Origin: Microdochium bolleyi | Lineage: Eukaryota; Ascomycota; Sordariomycetes; Xylariales; Microdochiaceae | Direction: 5' to 3' | Length of the DNA: 64,000 nt | NCBI GenBank assembly: GCA_001566295.1 | Contig: KQ964247.1 | Coordinates: 3,224,001 to 3,288,000, forward strand | Shown here: positions 36,394 through 46,576 of the stretch, piece after piece | How the letters are laid out: every line of letters begins with the position of its first letter | Numbering within the stretch: position 1 is the stretch's first letter | The notes under the pieces: generated by a model | The model's input: the letters and a program-made list of their open reading frames with translations, nothing else | The model's database searches: none | Told to the model about the DNA's origin: nothing | Program-made: the position numbers and the translations under genes

Positions 36394-39300
36394 CGGTGCG
36401 CACGGCGTTAAGTGTCCGGAGCATCTACGCGGCCGTCGTGGGCGCAGCCTCCTCCCCCCTGGGCAGGCAGGAAGCCGCGGGGGATGTCAGTCAAGGCACC
36501 GACTTAAGCAGGTCGCGGAAGGTGCACAAGTGCAACGGCGCGAATGTGGATGCCTTGCCGGACCTGGAGGCAGCCGCGATAGGAACAACAACACACTAGG
36601 TATCTGTCCACGGCGGCTGTGCTCGCCAGGACGATGGCGACCACGGGCCTGACCTGTCGCTTATCACTGTTTCTTTTCCCATACGCACGCCTCTGCAAAG
36701 CGGCGCGGGCATGCACGTGATGGTTTTCCCGCAGCTTTATCCGGAGTCGGTCTTCTCTCGCGGGCGCCTGGTCCGGGGCGCGGGGTGTCTTTCACGCCGA
36801 CCGAGCTTCCCCAGTGACAGTCCCAACCCCTGACCCTCCGTGGTGCTTTCGTCCGCGGAAGGAGACCGCCGCTGTCAACACACTCACAGGGCCTGCTCTC
36901 CGCAAGATCCGGATCTCGTGGGGGCCCCCTGCTGGAGGGGGCTGCTTGGGGGCGGCTCGCTCTCAAGTTAAGGTGTGCACAACATCCAGCATGGCCCCTG
37001 GCCCCGGGTGTGGGAGGAGCCGGTCGAGTCCCGCAGAGACGGAAAGCTCGGGCATCGTCGTTTGTCTGGAACGAGTACGAGGTAGATTTACTTGTATCTG
37101 TGATGCGACTGGAAGCGCAACAGCGGATGCTGAAACCTCCCGCCGACCTATCTGTTCAAGATTCGCACTGCGTGTCGTTGTTCGAGTTAGATGACCATGA
37201 TGAAGATGAAGCAGAGACCCACGCGAGCCTCATGTCCGGACCGGACCGGGAGGCTCGAGCCCAGCCATCATGGGGGCACAGTAAGCAGTCACCCAATCCC
37301 GTCGTCGTCGTGAATCACCGAGACGCCGTCCAACTCCGGAGTCCCTTCAACGCGGGATGAGGTGCCCAATCCCGCTCATCACATTGTTCTCATGATCTCA
37401 TTCCAAGCTCCAAGGAGACACTCAGCCCGATTTGCAACGCCGTATCTATCCGACAGCAGATTACCCAACCGCGACTTCCGCAAGATATCGCGTTACTGCT
37501 ACGGCCATCACTACAGACTACCACGGGACACAATGTCCCGTCGTTGCCGACTGCATCTCCAAGCCAGGTCGAATCGCTCATACGAGCGATACGGTCTGCA
37601 TTCTATGCCAGTGATCGAAAATGGCAACTTTTGCGTGGGGATCTCTCGTCCTCGGGTCAGTAACCATAAGCATAGATACCTATGCTGAGCAATAATATCT
37701 GGCATCTTAAACGTCTAAACAAAGATGGGATCGGGCAGGAGACAAGGATGGAAGCCGTGATTCGTCTGAAGGGGCCGCAGTGGAGACACTTTTCATGCTC
37801 ATCCTTGCGCTAGAAGCCTTCTAGAAGGGTGGCCCTTTTCCCCTCTTGTCTCAGGAACCCAGGCATGGAACGCTTGGAATGTTCTACTCCAGACGTGACA
37901 CATCCCGTGTGTGTCTTGGCTGCATTGATTTCGCATTGCTCGCTTCTCCTTCCTTTTTGTCTATATGAAAGCCAAGCCATACCAAACGTACGGTCAAACT
38001 GCAGCATGAAAGATGAGTTTGGTGCAAGCCCACGTTTCCGACCCCTGCGAGACCACGGCTGCGTGTCATCATCGGCCAATGGCCAACCCTGGACTGGGCT
38101 TATTCGCATCTCGCTGGCTGCAGCGGCAGCTCCGTGGAATAGGCTGTCGTGTGTAACCCGGCAAGGAGATGGCGTCCCACGACACTTGCAGCAGCTTGAA
38201 TCCCTGGGTTGCACAGCCACAACACACTTAGATCTTGGCCCGGGCCAGATGAACACGACGAGTTTCTGTCCCTGCTGAAGACAGGTGCTGCAGGCGCCGC
38301 GCTCACTCAACTCCGGGGTCGAAACGCCGAAACGGCAGCATGCAGCGGAGCTGAGAACGGCATGTCTGGATACGGATACTACTCCTGACTTCTTCATGTC
38401 GTGACCTTCGGCTTCCAACACTGCGACCGGGACAGTTCCCACAGCTCTGGATACACACCTCGTTTCCCCACACGTGTCCGAACCCCCGGGGTTTACCTTC
38501 CACAACGAGGTTGATGACACAGGCGGTACTTCCTCATCCGTCAGTCCCAGCCGAGACATTTACCAAAGGCTGGCGTTTGCTACATGGAGGCAGACAGGCA
38601 CAGCCCTACGGGGTGTCTCAGCTATGGTGGATGAGCCGTTGTGGAAGCTGATGGTTCGGCGAGACCCGTTGGGGGCCGGACCTGACCGATTCAGAGCTAT
38701 GGCTTGTGTGTCTTATTGTCAATTTCGCAGAATGGAGCAGTAAGGAAAACATGATCGGTTTATGCAAGCAGTGTGCTTGCTTGCAGTAGTGGGTAGCGCG
38801 TAGTGCTTTCGACAAATCGCACCTCCTTACGGAGTAACCCAGGCGTGGTGCTCGCTCAGTGGGCGAGCCATGAGCCATGGGCAACGGCAAAGCCCGAATC
38901 CACGTCCCAGGACGATGACATGCGGTTTCGGGGCCGGCTCATGAAGGGTTGGAGGCCGCTGTACAAGGCACCTTGGAATTGACTCGAGTGGAAGATTACA
39001 TCAGAAGATTCTGCAGCGTACCTCGCAACTGTCATCACTGTCAGAACTTTGTCTCGTTAGGCTATCAGGGACCAGATGGCATGTATTGTATCCTTCAGCG
39101 AGCCAGAATCCGCGACAGGCCATTGAGAACGGGTCAGATATGACTGCTGGTGACGAATGGTTCTCGCCATATTTCTCCTCGAAGGAACTATCCTGAATCC
39201 TCGACCATCGATACTAAATGCCAGAGTCCTGAGTCAAACATCCTGGGTCCCGATATATATTCAACGGAGAATAGGTTAGAAAAGAAGATTTCGCTAGCGT

Positions 39301-39811
39301 GGCTGAATACAAGCATTCGGGAACGAGCTGGCTCTTAGATAGTTTTACGATTTTAGAGTACCATTCCATTTTCTAATTTTGTAATGCGTTCGTTGTAAGT
39401 AACCACCCGACCACAACTCAAATAGTCACGTCAGGGTCAACGCTCTGTGAACTTGGCATGGCGAGTCCTTTAAGTTGGTTTGCCATACTGATGGTACTTT
39501 ATAGTACAGATGGTACAAACTTATGTCTATGAGAAGGTAAGTCGCCAGTCCCTTGACCGCGCCTCATAGAGCCGGAGCTAGTTGTGAGATACGAAGCCCA
39601 GGTTGCCAGCTCAGACCGGGCACCGGAGCATGTCCCACTTTTTAGAAGCTGGAGCTTGAGCTCCAGCTCCGTGCCGAGAAAAGATACCCGCCCGACTCGG
39701 AGGCCAATTGCATCATCCCCGGCTGCTCTCCCTCGACACCACGCTGCTCTCGACACAAAAAAGACGACAACGACGCCGAAAAGAGACGACGAGCCCCCTT
39801 CATAGGAAGGC

Positions 39812-41182
39812 ATGTCAGTTACAATGCACGCCATTCCTCGGCATATCGCCGCGCGGACCAGCTCCAGCGCCCTCGTCGCACCGAGCTTCGTCTGCCCCTC
39901 CTGCGCCAGCTCCACGAGAGTTCCAGGCAAAGCCAGGCAAATAGCAGCCCGGCCCCGCCACTTCAGCACATCACGAACTCATCGCAATGCCGCCGCTACA
40001 GTAGCCGCCGGCCCCCCGAGCTCCGGCTACGCCCGGCTCACCTCGCGCCGCCTCATCTCCATCGCCGGCGTCGACGCCGCCAAGTTTCTCCAGGGCATCG
40101 TCACCGCGTCAACCCTGAACCGCACCGAGGGGTTCTACACGGGCTTCCTCAACGCCACGGGCCGCGTTCTGCACGACGTCTTCATATACCCGGACACCAT
40201 GCGCCTGGGCGCCGCCGCTTCCGAGTCCGGCGCGGACGCCTTCCTCATTGAGGTCGACGCCGACCAGGCCGACACCTTACTCAAGCACCTCAAGCGCTAC
40301 CGCCTGCGCAGCAAGTTCAAGCTCGCGCCCGTCGGGGACGAGCAGTGCGGTGTGTGGCAGGTCTGGGACGATGGCGGCAGCACAGCAAGCAGCCCGTTCA
40401 CTAACAACAGCAACATCAACACCTCCCCGACGACGCGCATTGTCCTCCCGGACACCCGCGCCCCAGGCCTCGGCCACCGGCTCCTCACCACCGTCCCCGA
40501 GTCCCAGCTCGCGCCGGAGCTCGAGGCCCACGGCCTGGCCCCAGCCGACGACGAAGCCTACCGCGTGCGCCGGTACCTGCTGGGCGTGCCCGAGGGCCAG
40601 GCCGAGGTGCCCCGCGAGACGAGCCTGCCGCTCGAGTCCAACATGGACATCATGGGCGGCATCGACTTCCGCAAGGGGTGCTACGTCGGGCAGGAGCTCA
40701 CGATCCGCACCAAGCACCGCGGCGTCGTGAGGAAGCGGATCCTGCCGTGCGTGCTGTACACCGGTGAGGGTGGTGTCCCGGAGAAGCTCGAGTACAACCC
40801 AGGCAGCGCGGTGTCCGCGGGGGATACACCCCCGGGCACCTCGATCGCGCGCGACGACAGCGCCGCAGCCACGGCCGCTGAGGCGGACGGGGCGGCACCA
40901 GCACCAGTCAAGGCGAGGGCCCGCAGCGCGGGCACGTTCCTGCGCGGCGTGGGCAATGTCGGGCTCGCGCTGTGCAGGCTGCAGGTTATGACGGACATCG
41001 AGCTGCCCGGGGAGGCGGCGGCGGGTGGCGGCGGCGCGGCGCCGTTCGACCCGGCCACCGAGTTTGTGCTCAGGATGGACGATGGTGGGAGTGGGAGTGG
41101 GAGCCCGGCAGTCAAGATCAAGGCGTTCGTGCCGCCGTGGCTCCGGCAGAGGCTGGACGAGGCGAACGCTTCGAAGCACTGA
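39812..41182 (+). CDS. IBA57: Mitochondrial Fe-S cluster assembly factor Iba57 (Caf17)
   Basis: A folate-binding, GcvT-like protein that acts late in mitochondrial iron-sulfur assembly, with Isa1/Isa2, to make [4Fe-4S] clusters for aconitase-like and radical-SAM enzymes. It is a single exon of 456 aa. The first 60 residues are rich in Arg, Ser and Ala without acids (RHIAARTSSS, RHFSTSRTHRN), as for a mitochondrial presequence. The GcvT-type fold follows (LTSRRLISIAGVDAAKFLQG, GRVLHDVFIY). The family signature KGCYVGQE is at 288-295 with the cysteine at 290, then RTKHRGVVRKR. A Ser/Asn/Thr insertion near 190-207 and Gly/Ala-rich insertions in the C-terminal third make it longer than yeast Iba57. 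The gene is convergent with the J-domain gene, 401 bp between stops. Confidence 0.94.
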   Translation: MSVTMHAIPRHIAARTSSSALVAPSFVCPSCASSTRVPGKARQIAARPRHFSTSRTHRNAAATVAAGPPSSGYARLTSRRLISIAGVDAAKFLQGIVTASTLNRTEGFYTGFLNATGRVLHDVFIYPDTMRLGAAASESGADAFLIEVDADQADTLLKHLKRYRLRSKFKLAPVGDEQCGVWQVWDDGGSTASSPFTNNSNINTSPTTRIVLPDTRAPGLGHRLLTTVPESQLAPELEAHGLAPADDEAYRVRRYLLGVPEGQAEVPRETSLPLESNMDIMGGIDFRKGCYVGQELTIRTKHRGVVRKRILPCVLYTGEGGVPEKLEYNPGSAVSAGDTPPGTSIARDDSAAATAAEADGAAPAPVKARARSAGTFLRGVGNVGLALCRLQVMTDIELPGEAAAGGGGAAPFDPATEFVLRMDDGGSGSGSPAVKIKAFVPPWLRQRLDEANASKH

Positions 41183-41583
41183 TGTATGTCCTGGTGGAAC
41201 TGCGCCTACTCTGCGAGCTTTGTGTAAAAGTAATTGTACAATCATCTGTGATACATTGTGTAGACTAGGAATGCGAGAGAGTATTTCGAAATGATCAAGT
41301 CTGTCTCAACGACCATGTCCTTGCCACGAGGGGCCCAGGAGTCTAAACTTGCCACTACACCTGCATCACATCACATGCACGGCAGAGGCTAAAGACTTGT
41401 CCGATGTGTAGTCAATGCTTGAATCTATTCATGGCTCCAAGGTGGAACCGGGTATCTTTTATCTCTGTGACTGAAACTCGACCTTTGCGATCAATATAAC
41501 ACCATGATTTCCGTGCCAACGACGAGTTCTCTGCAACCAAAACCTCGTCGGCTCGTACCTCACCATCCTGGCTACACATCACA
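41183..41583. other. Convergent intergenic region, IBA57 / J-domain gene
   Basis: This 401-bp interval holds the 3' UTRs of two convergent genes. No further element is recognised. Confidence 0.6.
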
Positions 41584-42462
41584 TCAGGCAGCCAGCCCAT
41601 CTCGCGCCAGCTGGCGCGCCTCTTTGGCCGCCTGCGCAGCCTTGAGCCGCGCATAGGTGTGCGAAAAGTCCCCCCTCACCCTCGGTATCGCGGCGGCCTC
41701 GGCAGCGAGCTTGGCAGCCTTCTCCTGCGCCTCGAGAACCTCCGGCCGCATCTGCGCAGCTCGGCCCTTGGTCTCGGCCTCCGCCCCCGCGATATCGGCC
41801 ATGTCGATGTCCTCCTCCTTCTTCTCCGGCGCCAGACCTCCGGCCTCCCGCCGCGCGGCCTCCTTCGCCGCCTTGCGCGCCTGGATCTCGCCGATCCGGC
41901 GCTCGAGGTCCGCCTCGCGCTTCAGGTCCGCCTCGTCCTTGTCCGCGGCGCGCTGCCGCTCGCGCTCCTCGGCCTCGCGCATGAGCCGCTGCCGCTCCTC
42001 GACGCGCCGCCGGCCAGACTCGGCCATCTTCTTCCTCTCCGCCTCGGACATCATGTTCTCGCTCCCCTTCCCGCCTGCTTGCGCCCCTTGCGCGCCACCA
42101 CTGGGCCCTTCCCGCCCGGCCTTCTCCCGGGCTTCCAGATCCTCCACCATCCGCCTCCTCCGGTCGTCCATTGCCATCTTCTGCTGCTCCCGCAGCAGGC
42201 TCGCCGAGCGTTGCGTGTCGTACGCCGCCCGCGCGGCCGGGTCCGAGAGCACATCCCTCGCGCGCTCGAAACGCTGCCACACCTCCGGGTCGAAGCTATC
42301 GCCGGCCTTGTCCGGGTGGTACTTGAGGGACTGCTTGCGCCAGGCGCGGTGGATGTCGGTCTTCTCCGTCGTCGCGTCGACCCCGATGAGCGCGTAGAGG
42401 TCCGTGTTCGAGGACGCGAAGGCGCGCGCGTGCGCGAGGAGCTCGGCGGCGGCGTCCGCCAT
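41584..42462 (-). CDS. J-domain protein, Cwf23/DNAJC17-like (putative spliceosome-associated)
   Basis: A single exon of 292 aa. The J domain is at the N-terminus (about residues 20-85): DLYALIGVDATTEKTDIHRA, then the HPD tripeptide at 49-51 that stimulates Hsp70 ATPase, and DVLSDPAARAAYD. After it comes a long, highly charged Arg/Glu/Ala helix (about 90-250), probably coiled coil, and a short C-terminal FSHTYARLKAAQAAKEARQL. An N-terminal J domain with a charged coiled coil matches the Cwf23/Cwc23/DNAJC17 group linked to the spliceosome. The RRM seen in some members is not evident, and 292 aa is near the fungal Cwf23 size. Another nuclear J protein is the alternative. The ATG at 42462 is the only reasonable start. 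Confidence 0.8.
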   Translation of the reverse strand: MADAAAELLAHARAFASSNTDLYALIGVDATTEKTDIHRAWRKQSLKYHPDKAGDSFDPEVWQRFERARDVLSDPAARAAYDTQRSASLLREQQKMAMDDRRRRMVEDLEAREKAGREGPSGGAQGAQAGGKGSENMMSEAERKKMAESGRRRVEERQRLMREAEERERQRAADKDEADLKREADLERRIGEIQARKAAKEAARREAGGLAPEKKEEDIDMADIAGAEAETKGRAAQMRPEVLEAQEKAAKLAAEAAAIPRVRGDFSHTYARLKAAQAAKEARQLARDGLAA

Positions 42463-43046
42463 GGTTGCGAGGTGGTGGGGAGGGGTCTGCGACGGGAGGG
42501 GAGGCTCCTTTCGGATACGGGCACAGGATCGGGGTGTCGAAGGATATGCTGGAGCGGCCCCTTTACTCGGATGGAGCCGTGGTGTCGGTTACGTTGAGCA
42601 AGACGGGGTTTATGCGCGCTTGCCTCCCAATCTCAACTGTTGCGATGTCGAGTCGGGGACGATAGGTCACAAAAAAGTGGTTGGCAGCGTCGTTCGTATT
42701 CGCTCAGCTGCGGGCGCTCACAGGTGGGCTCGACTGTATTAGGGGATTTAGCAGTTAGGACGTCGATCAAGGCCTTCGCACTGATGGTTGAGACTGTGAT
42801 CACAGGGCTGGTGGCAGTCTTCGTGGTGTTGTCGCGAAGTTGAATGGTGCAAGCTCCCGGCCCGGGCTTCTGTTACTGAAGCCTGGAGATTTCGAGGTCG
42901 GCACTTTTAAGTGGACCCCATGTCGAAGATGCTCTGACAGCCAGAAGCTTGTGATCTTCCTCACCTTGTCCATGCGCCTACAGCAAATCGGCATTCAGGA
43001 CTTCTTCTGGCTTCGTATTTGTCTATTTTCATTGGAAGTCCAGTCA
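42463..43046. other. Intergenic, J-domain gene promoter and decarboxylase 3' region
   Basis: The 584 bp between two minus-strand genes should contain the J-domain gene promoter and the 3' UTR of the amidohydrolase gene. No coding sequence is convincing. Confidence 0.55.
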
Positions 43047-44186
43047 CTACTCCTCATACAAACGCAGAACCTGCACGGCGTTCCCGCCCATCACCGCCTT
43101 TGTACCCTCAGACCCATCCCCAAGTGCCTTCTTGACAGCCTCCATGTTCCACGTCATGCTCTCCCACTCGCCCTGCTCATCGCTCGTCAGAGGCGGGAAG
43201 AAGGGGTGGTCGGTGCCAAACATCAGCCGGTCGACCCCGCTGGCATCGATCGCGGCCTTGAGCCCGACCTCCGAGTAGATGACGGCATCCAGGTACACCT
43301 GTTCCTTCAACACCTGCCATATCGTCCTACGCGCGGGCGTGACCTTGCCCTCGCGGACGAGGTGACCATCGTGCACGATGCAGCTCTCAATCCGACCGGC
43401 CAGGAAGGGCAGCGTGCCGCCGCTGTGCGCGAGGAGCATGCGCAGCTCGGGCACCTTGTCGAAGACGCCGGCCAGATACATGCGGGCCACGGCGATGGTC
43501 GTCTCCATGGGGAAGCCGAGGGCAAGGGGTAGGACGTGGCCGTACTCGTCGCTCGAGCGCGGGCCCCAGACCTCGCTAGGCAAGCCGTAGTGCGGGTGTA
43601 GGAAGATTGTCAGCTTGTTTTCCGCGAGCTCCTTGAAGACCGGCAGCAGGGCCGGGTCATCAAGGCCCTTGCCCAGCCCGGTCGTGCCCAGGATAACACC
43701 TCTGCAATACTTGAGTGATCTGATATGGCTGATCGAGGCTAGGAGGTCTTCAGGCGTCACCGTCAAGGGCAGTGTCCCGAAGAAGAAGAGCCGGCCAGGG
43801 TGCTTGGCACACATGTCCGAGAACTCCTGGTTCACAGACTTGGCTGTCTCGCTCGCTGCCTCTGTGGCAACAAAGTCGAGCCACGGGTTTGCCAGAGAGA
43901 TGACTGATATGTCGATCTTGTGGGTGTCCATGAAATGAATCTTCTGATCGAGAGACGAGTAGTGCGAGGTCACTGGGCGTCCGGGAAGATGTGACGGCGC
44001 AGAGCCGTCAGCCGCGGCCTTGTGCAGCGCCTCGAGCTCATCCTTGAGGATGATATATCGAGGGTCTTTAGCACCCTCGAACTTGCGGATAAGAGGGATG
44101 GTGTCCCGCGAGGTGAGGATATCGACATATGCGGGAGGGTACATGTGGGTGTGGATATCCACGACCTTGGTTGAGGTGGACGCCAT
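43047..44186 (-). CDS. Isoorotate (5-carboxyuracil) decarboxylase-like amidohydrolase
   Basis: A metal-dependent decarboxylase of the amidohydrolase-2/ACMSD superfamily, 379 aa, single exon. Metal-ligand candidates are His12 and His14 in VVDIHTHMYPP, His197 in FLHPHYG and Asp326 in FGTDHPFFPP. Arg70 and Arg265 sit where fungal isoorotate decarboxylases hold the substrate carboxylates, by recollection of those structures. LLAHSGG is the conserved beta-strand. The substrate call is strengthened by context: the divergent neighbour is thymine 7-hydroxylase, whose final product is 5-carboxyuracil. The expected reaction yields uracil plus CO2. The start at 44186 is chosen because MASTSTKVVDIHTHM matches family N-termini; the frame stays open 44 codons further upstream without resemblance to the family. 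Other decarboxylases of the family (ACMSD, resorcylate) are the alternative. Confidence 0.85.
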   Translation of the reverse strand: MASTSTKVVDIHTHMYPPAYVDILTSRDTIPLIRKFEGAKDPRYIILKDELEALHKAAADGSAPSHLPGRPVTSHYSSLDQKIHFMDTHKIDISVISLANPWLDFVATEAASETAKSVNQEFSDMCAKHPGRLFFFGTLPLTVTPEDLLASISHIRSLKYCRGVILGTTGLGKGLDDPALLPVFKELAENKLTIFLHPHYGLPSEVWGPRSSDEYGHVLPLALGFPMETTIAVARMYLAGVFDKVPELRMLLAHSGGTLPFLAGRIESCIVHDGHLVREGKVTPARRTIWQVLKEQVYLDAVIYSEVGLKAAIDASGVDRLMFGTDHPFFPPLTSDEQGEWESMTWNMEAVKKALGDGSEGTKAVMGGNAVQVLRLYEE

Positions 44187-45164
44187 GCTGTCGAGTTGGC
44201 GGCTGTGAGTACTCAGAATCAGTCTCTTCTCACGCTCGATCTCGTGTCCAGGTGTGAAAAGAAGAGTGACCTTCCGGGCCACGACGATTCGTTGCGAGTA
44301 AGTGCCGAGAGCACACAATTGTCGTTGTGCTGTTGTCGCGCGTCTTCAAGGTCCGGCGGCATGCGACGGAGTGCTGGCTTGATGGACAGCGCCCATGTCC
44401 ATCTCTCCCGCTCTATCAGTCCACTAGACCCTGTGACAGACACAGCGATACGACACACTTCAAACAATGGAGATGTAGGGCCAGGCCACCCCGCCATGGA
44501 CTCCGCAGCTGGGGAGGGGCACTGCTCCGAGGACCCCAGTGCTAGCACAGGGCGCCTCCCTTATCCGGATAGTGGGGGCAGACCCCGGAAGGAGCGACTC
44601 GTCTGCAGTTCGTGGTCAACCAGCCCAGCTCCCTTCCAACGGTCCTCGCAGGCAAACTGCCACGAGCTGCTACATAAAAGGAGTTTATGGGCGGCACACT
44701 TCAGTCTTCGCCGGCCACGCTCTGATCCTCCACTGATGAACGCTACCACCACTGGCTCCACGAGATAACGCCTGTGCCCATCGGAACCACCCGACTGCAG
44801 TGCTAGTATTCCCCGCTCCTGTCTGTTATCGTCCCGCTGCCGGGTCCTCCCCCGCAGTGCAGGTAAGCTCCCGGTCCCAAGCCTGCTCGGCCTATCAAGT
44901 CGTTGGTCATGCATTTTACTAAAGTCCTGGGGACTGGGACTTTTTCTTGTCGTCTGAGCTTGGGCTCTGGAGTCGAGCGATCGCGTGACACTGGTCCTGA
45001 CCTCAGACGACTTTGCACGGCACCTGGCGCTTGCTTGATCAAATCCATCCTAACATCTTATCATCAAGCCGGTAGCCCTTGAGTGGCTCGCTCAAACAAT
45101 ACCACAAACCACCCCAACGACGACCTTGTCAACTGTTACAGGTTATCATTCGAGGGAGCCCAGC
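44187..45164. promoter_or_regulatory. Shared divergent promoter region of the thymine-salvage pair
   Basis: The 978-bp interval lies between the start codons of the decarboxylase-like gene and thymine 7-hydroxylase. GATA-core motifs of the type bound by AreA/NIT2 nitrogen regulators are seen at 44561-44566 (TTATCC), 44567-44572 (GGATAG), 44763-44768 (AGATAA), 44826-44830 (TTATC), 45057-45063 (CTTATCA) and 45143-45148 (TTATCA, about 17 bp before the T7H start codon). By chance about three would be expected in this length, so nitrogen control is a suggestion only. Confidence 0.5.
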
Positions 45165-46282
45165 ATGGAGTCCGCCGCAGTCAAGAGCGAAGGTCTGGTG
45201 ATCCCGGTATGGATATCTGCAGCCTCTGTACCCCATCGTCCGACTAACATTAGCAGCTCATTGATTTCTCCAATTTCCTCAACGGCAGCCCTGAACAGCG
45301 CAAAACAACCGCCCAAGCGATCCTCAAGGGCTTTCAGGAGGCTGGTTTCATCTATCTGAAGGGTCTTCCTTTTAGCCCAGACTACAGACAGCATGTCTTC
45401 AAGTCTTCCGCCCAGCTCTTCAAGCTGTCCGAGGAGGACAAGATGAAGTGTTGCTGGACGACACCAGAGGCCAACCGGGGGTACTCTGCTCCCGGCCGAG
45501 AGAAGGTCTCGCTGATTGAGGAGGAGGGTGATGTCACCAAGCTTCGAAGCGCAGCTCCCGACCTCAAGGAAAGCTGGGAGATTGGGCGCGAGGGCGAAGA
45601 GGGCCACCCTAACCACTGGCCGAAAGAAGAGGGAGAGCTTGCCGGTTTCAAGAGCACGATGCTCGAGTTCTTCGACAAGTGCAAGCTCCTGCACACCGAG
45701 GTCATGCGGGCCATTGCCGTGGGTTTAGACATTGACGAGAAGTGGTTTGATGGCTTCACTGATGTCGGCGACAATACCCTGCGCCTCCTCCACTACCCAT
45801 CTGTGGACAGGAATGTGTTCCAGGTCAACCCTGGCCAGGTCAGAGCAGGCGCGCACAGCGACTATGGTTCCATCACTCTTCTGTTCCAAGACACACGAGG
45901 CGGTCTGCAAGTTCAGGGCCCCACGGGATCATTCGTGGACGCCACTCCGATCGAGAACACCTGTGTTGTCAATGCGGGTGATCTGCTTGCGCGCTGGAGC
46001 AACGACACCATCAAGAGCACAATTCATCGTGTAGTGGAACCACCAGCCGCCGAGGGCGACACATACCCTGCTCGGTATAGCATCGCGTGAGTCATATCCT
46101 TCTCCATCACGGATGACTTTGAGTGCATACGACTAACACGGCAGTGCAGGTACTTCTGCAATCCCAACTATGACCGCATGATCGAGGCCATCCCAGGCAC
46201 TTACACGAGACCGGAGGAGCTCAAGTACAAGGCGATAAGCAGCGGTGACTACCTGGTGCAGAGACTGACTGCCACATACTGA
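45165..46282 (+). CDS. Thymine 7-hydroxylase (Fe(II)/2-oxoglutarate dioxygenase)
   Basis: Oxidises the methyl group of thymine in three steps (5-hydroxymethyl-, 5-formyl- and 5-carboxyuracil) in fungal pyrimidine salvage. Exons are 45165-45206, 45257-46086 and 46150-46282, giving 334 aa, essentially the Neurospora enzyme's length. Intron 1 is only 50 nt (GTATGG donor, CTAAC branch, TAGCAG acceptor). Intron 2 is 63 nt, and the second of two nearby acceptors (GCAG, then TGCAG) keeps RYSIA-YFCNPN in frame. The facial triad is His214 and Asp216 in GAHSDYGSITLLF plus His271 in STIHRVV; Arg287 in ARYSIAYF should bind 2-oxoglutarate. TTPEANRGYSAPGREKVS and LLARWSNDTIKST are diagnostic family blocks. 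It is divergent from the isoorotate-decarboxylase-like gene, the next enzyme of the route. Confidence 0.94.
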
Positions 46283-46576
46283 GCCAAGGATTGGACCATC
46301 GTTACTTTCATGTCTCCAGAGCATCAATATATCCAAAACCTGCAGTGATGATGTCGATTCTACTGTTTTATGGCCGTGGTGCGTCACGAGCGCCGGAGTG
46401 GTGCTTCCGGAATTGGGGAATGTGGGGCATGGCAGCTCTTCGTTGCGGGGCAGGCGCATCCCAAACGCCCTCATCCGTAGGGCCTGTCGGCTGTCCGAAC
46501 CTCCCGGCGACATCACAGTCGCAAGCTAGAAATACCCACAATCCGCCTCTTGTCTTCTCCCACATGGGGCCGCAAG

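Larger units (their letters stand above)
30607..39811. other. 9.2-kb gene-poor region upstream of the Ecm13-like gene
   Basis: This interval lies 5' of the Ecm13-like gene and 5' of IBA57, so it contains both promoters, but no convincing gene was found. One short minus-strand frame (33500-33129) has more protein-like composition than its surroundings and is noted in the findings. Simple repeats are at 34533-34560 and 36351-36393. The end near 39150-39500 is locally AT-rich. Confidence 0.5.

Noticed and set aside
19415..39811. Intact transposable element in the gene-poor region
   Set aside because: No transposase, reverse transcriptase or integrase motifs were seen in any frame, and no long terminal or inverted repeats were recognised by eye.
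40277..41245. 322-codon open frame antisense to IBA57
   Set aside because: Shadow of a GC-rich coding exon; no domain and low-complexity composition.
42051..42597. Open frames on both strands over the J-domain gene
   Set aside because: Mirror images of the repetitive charged coiled-coil coding sequence; the HPD-containing frame is the only one with family support.
44184..44318. 44-codon upstream extension of the isoorotate-decarboxylase-like frame
   Set aside because: The family N-terminus starts at MASTSTKVVDIHTH; the extension is not family-like and lies in the shared promoter region.
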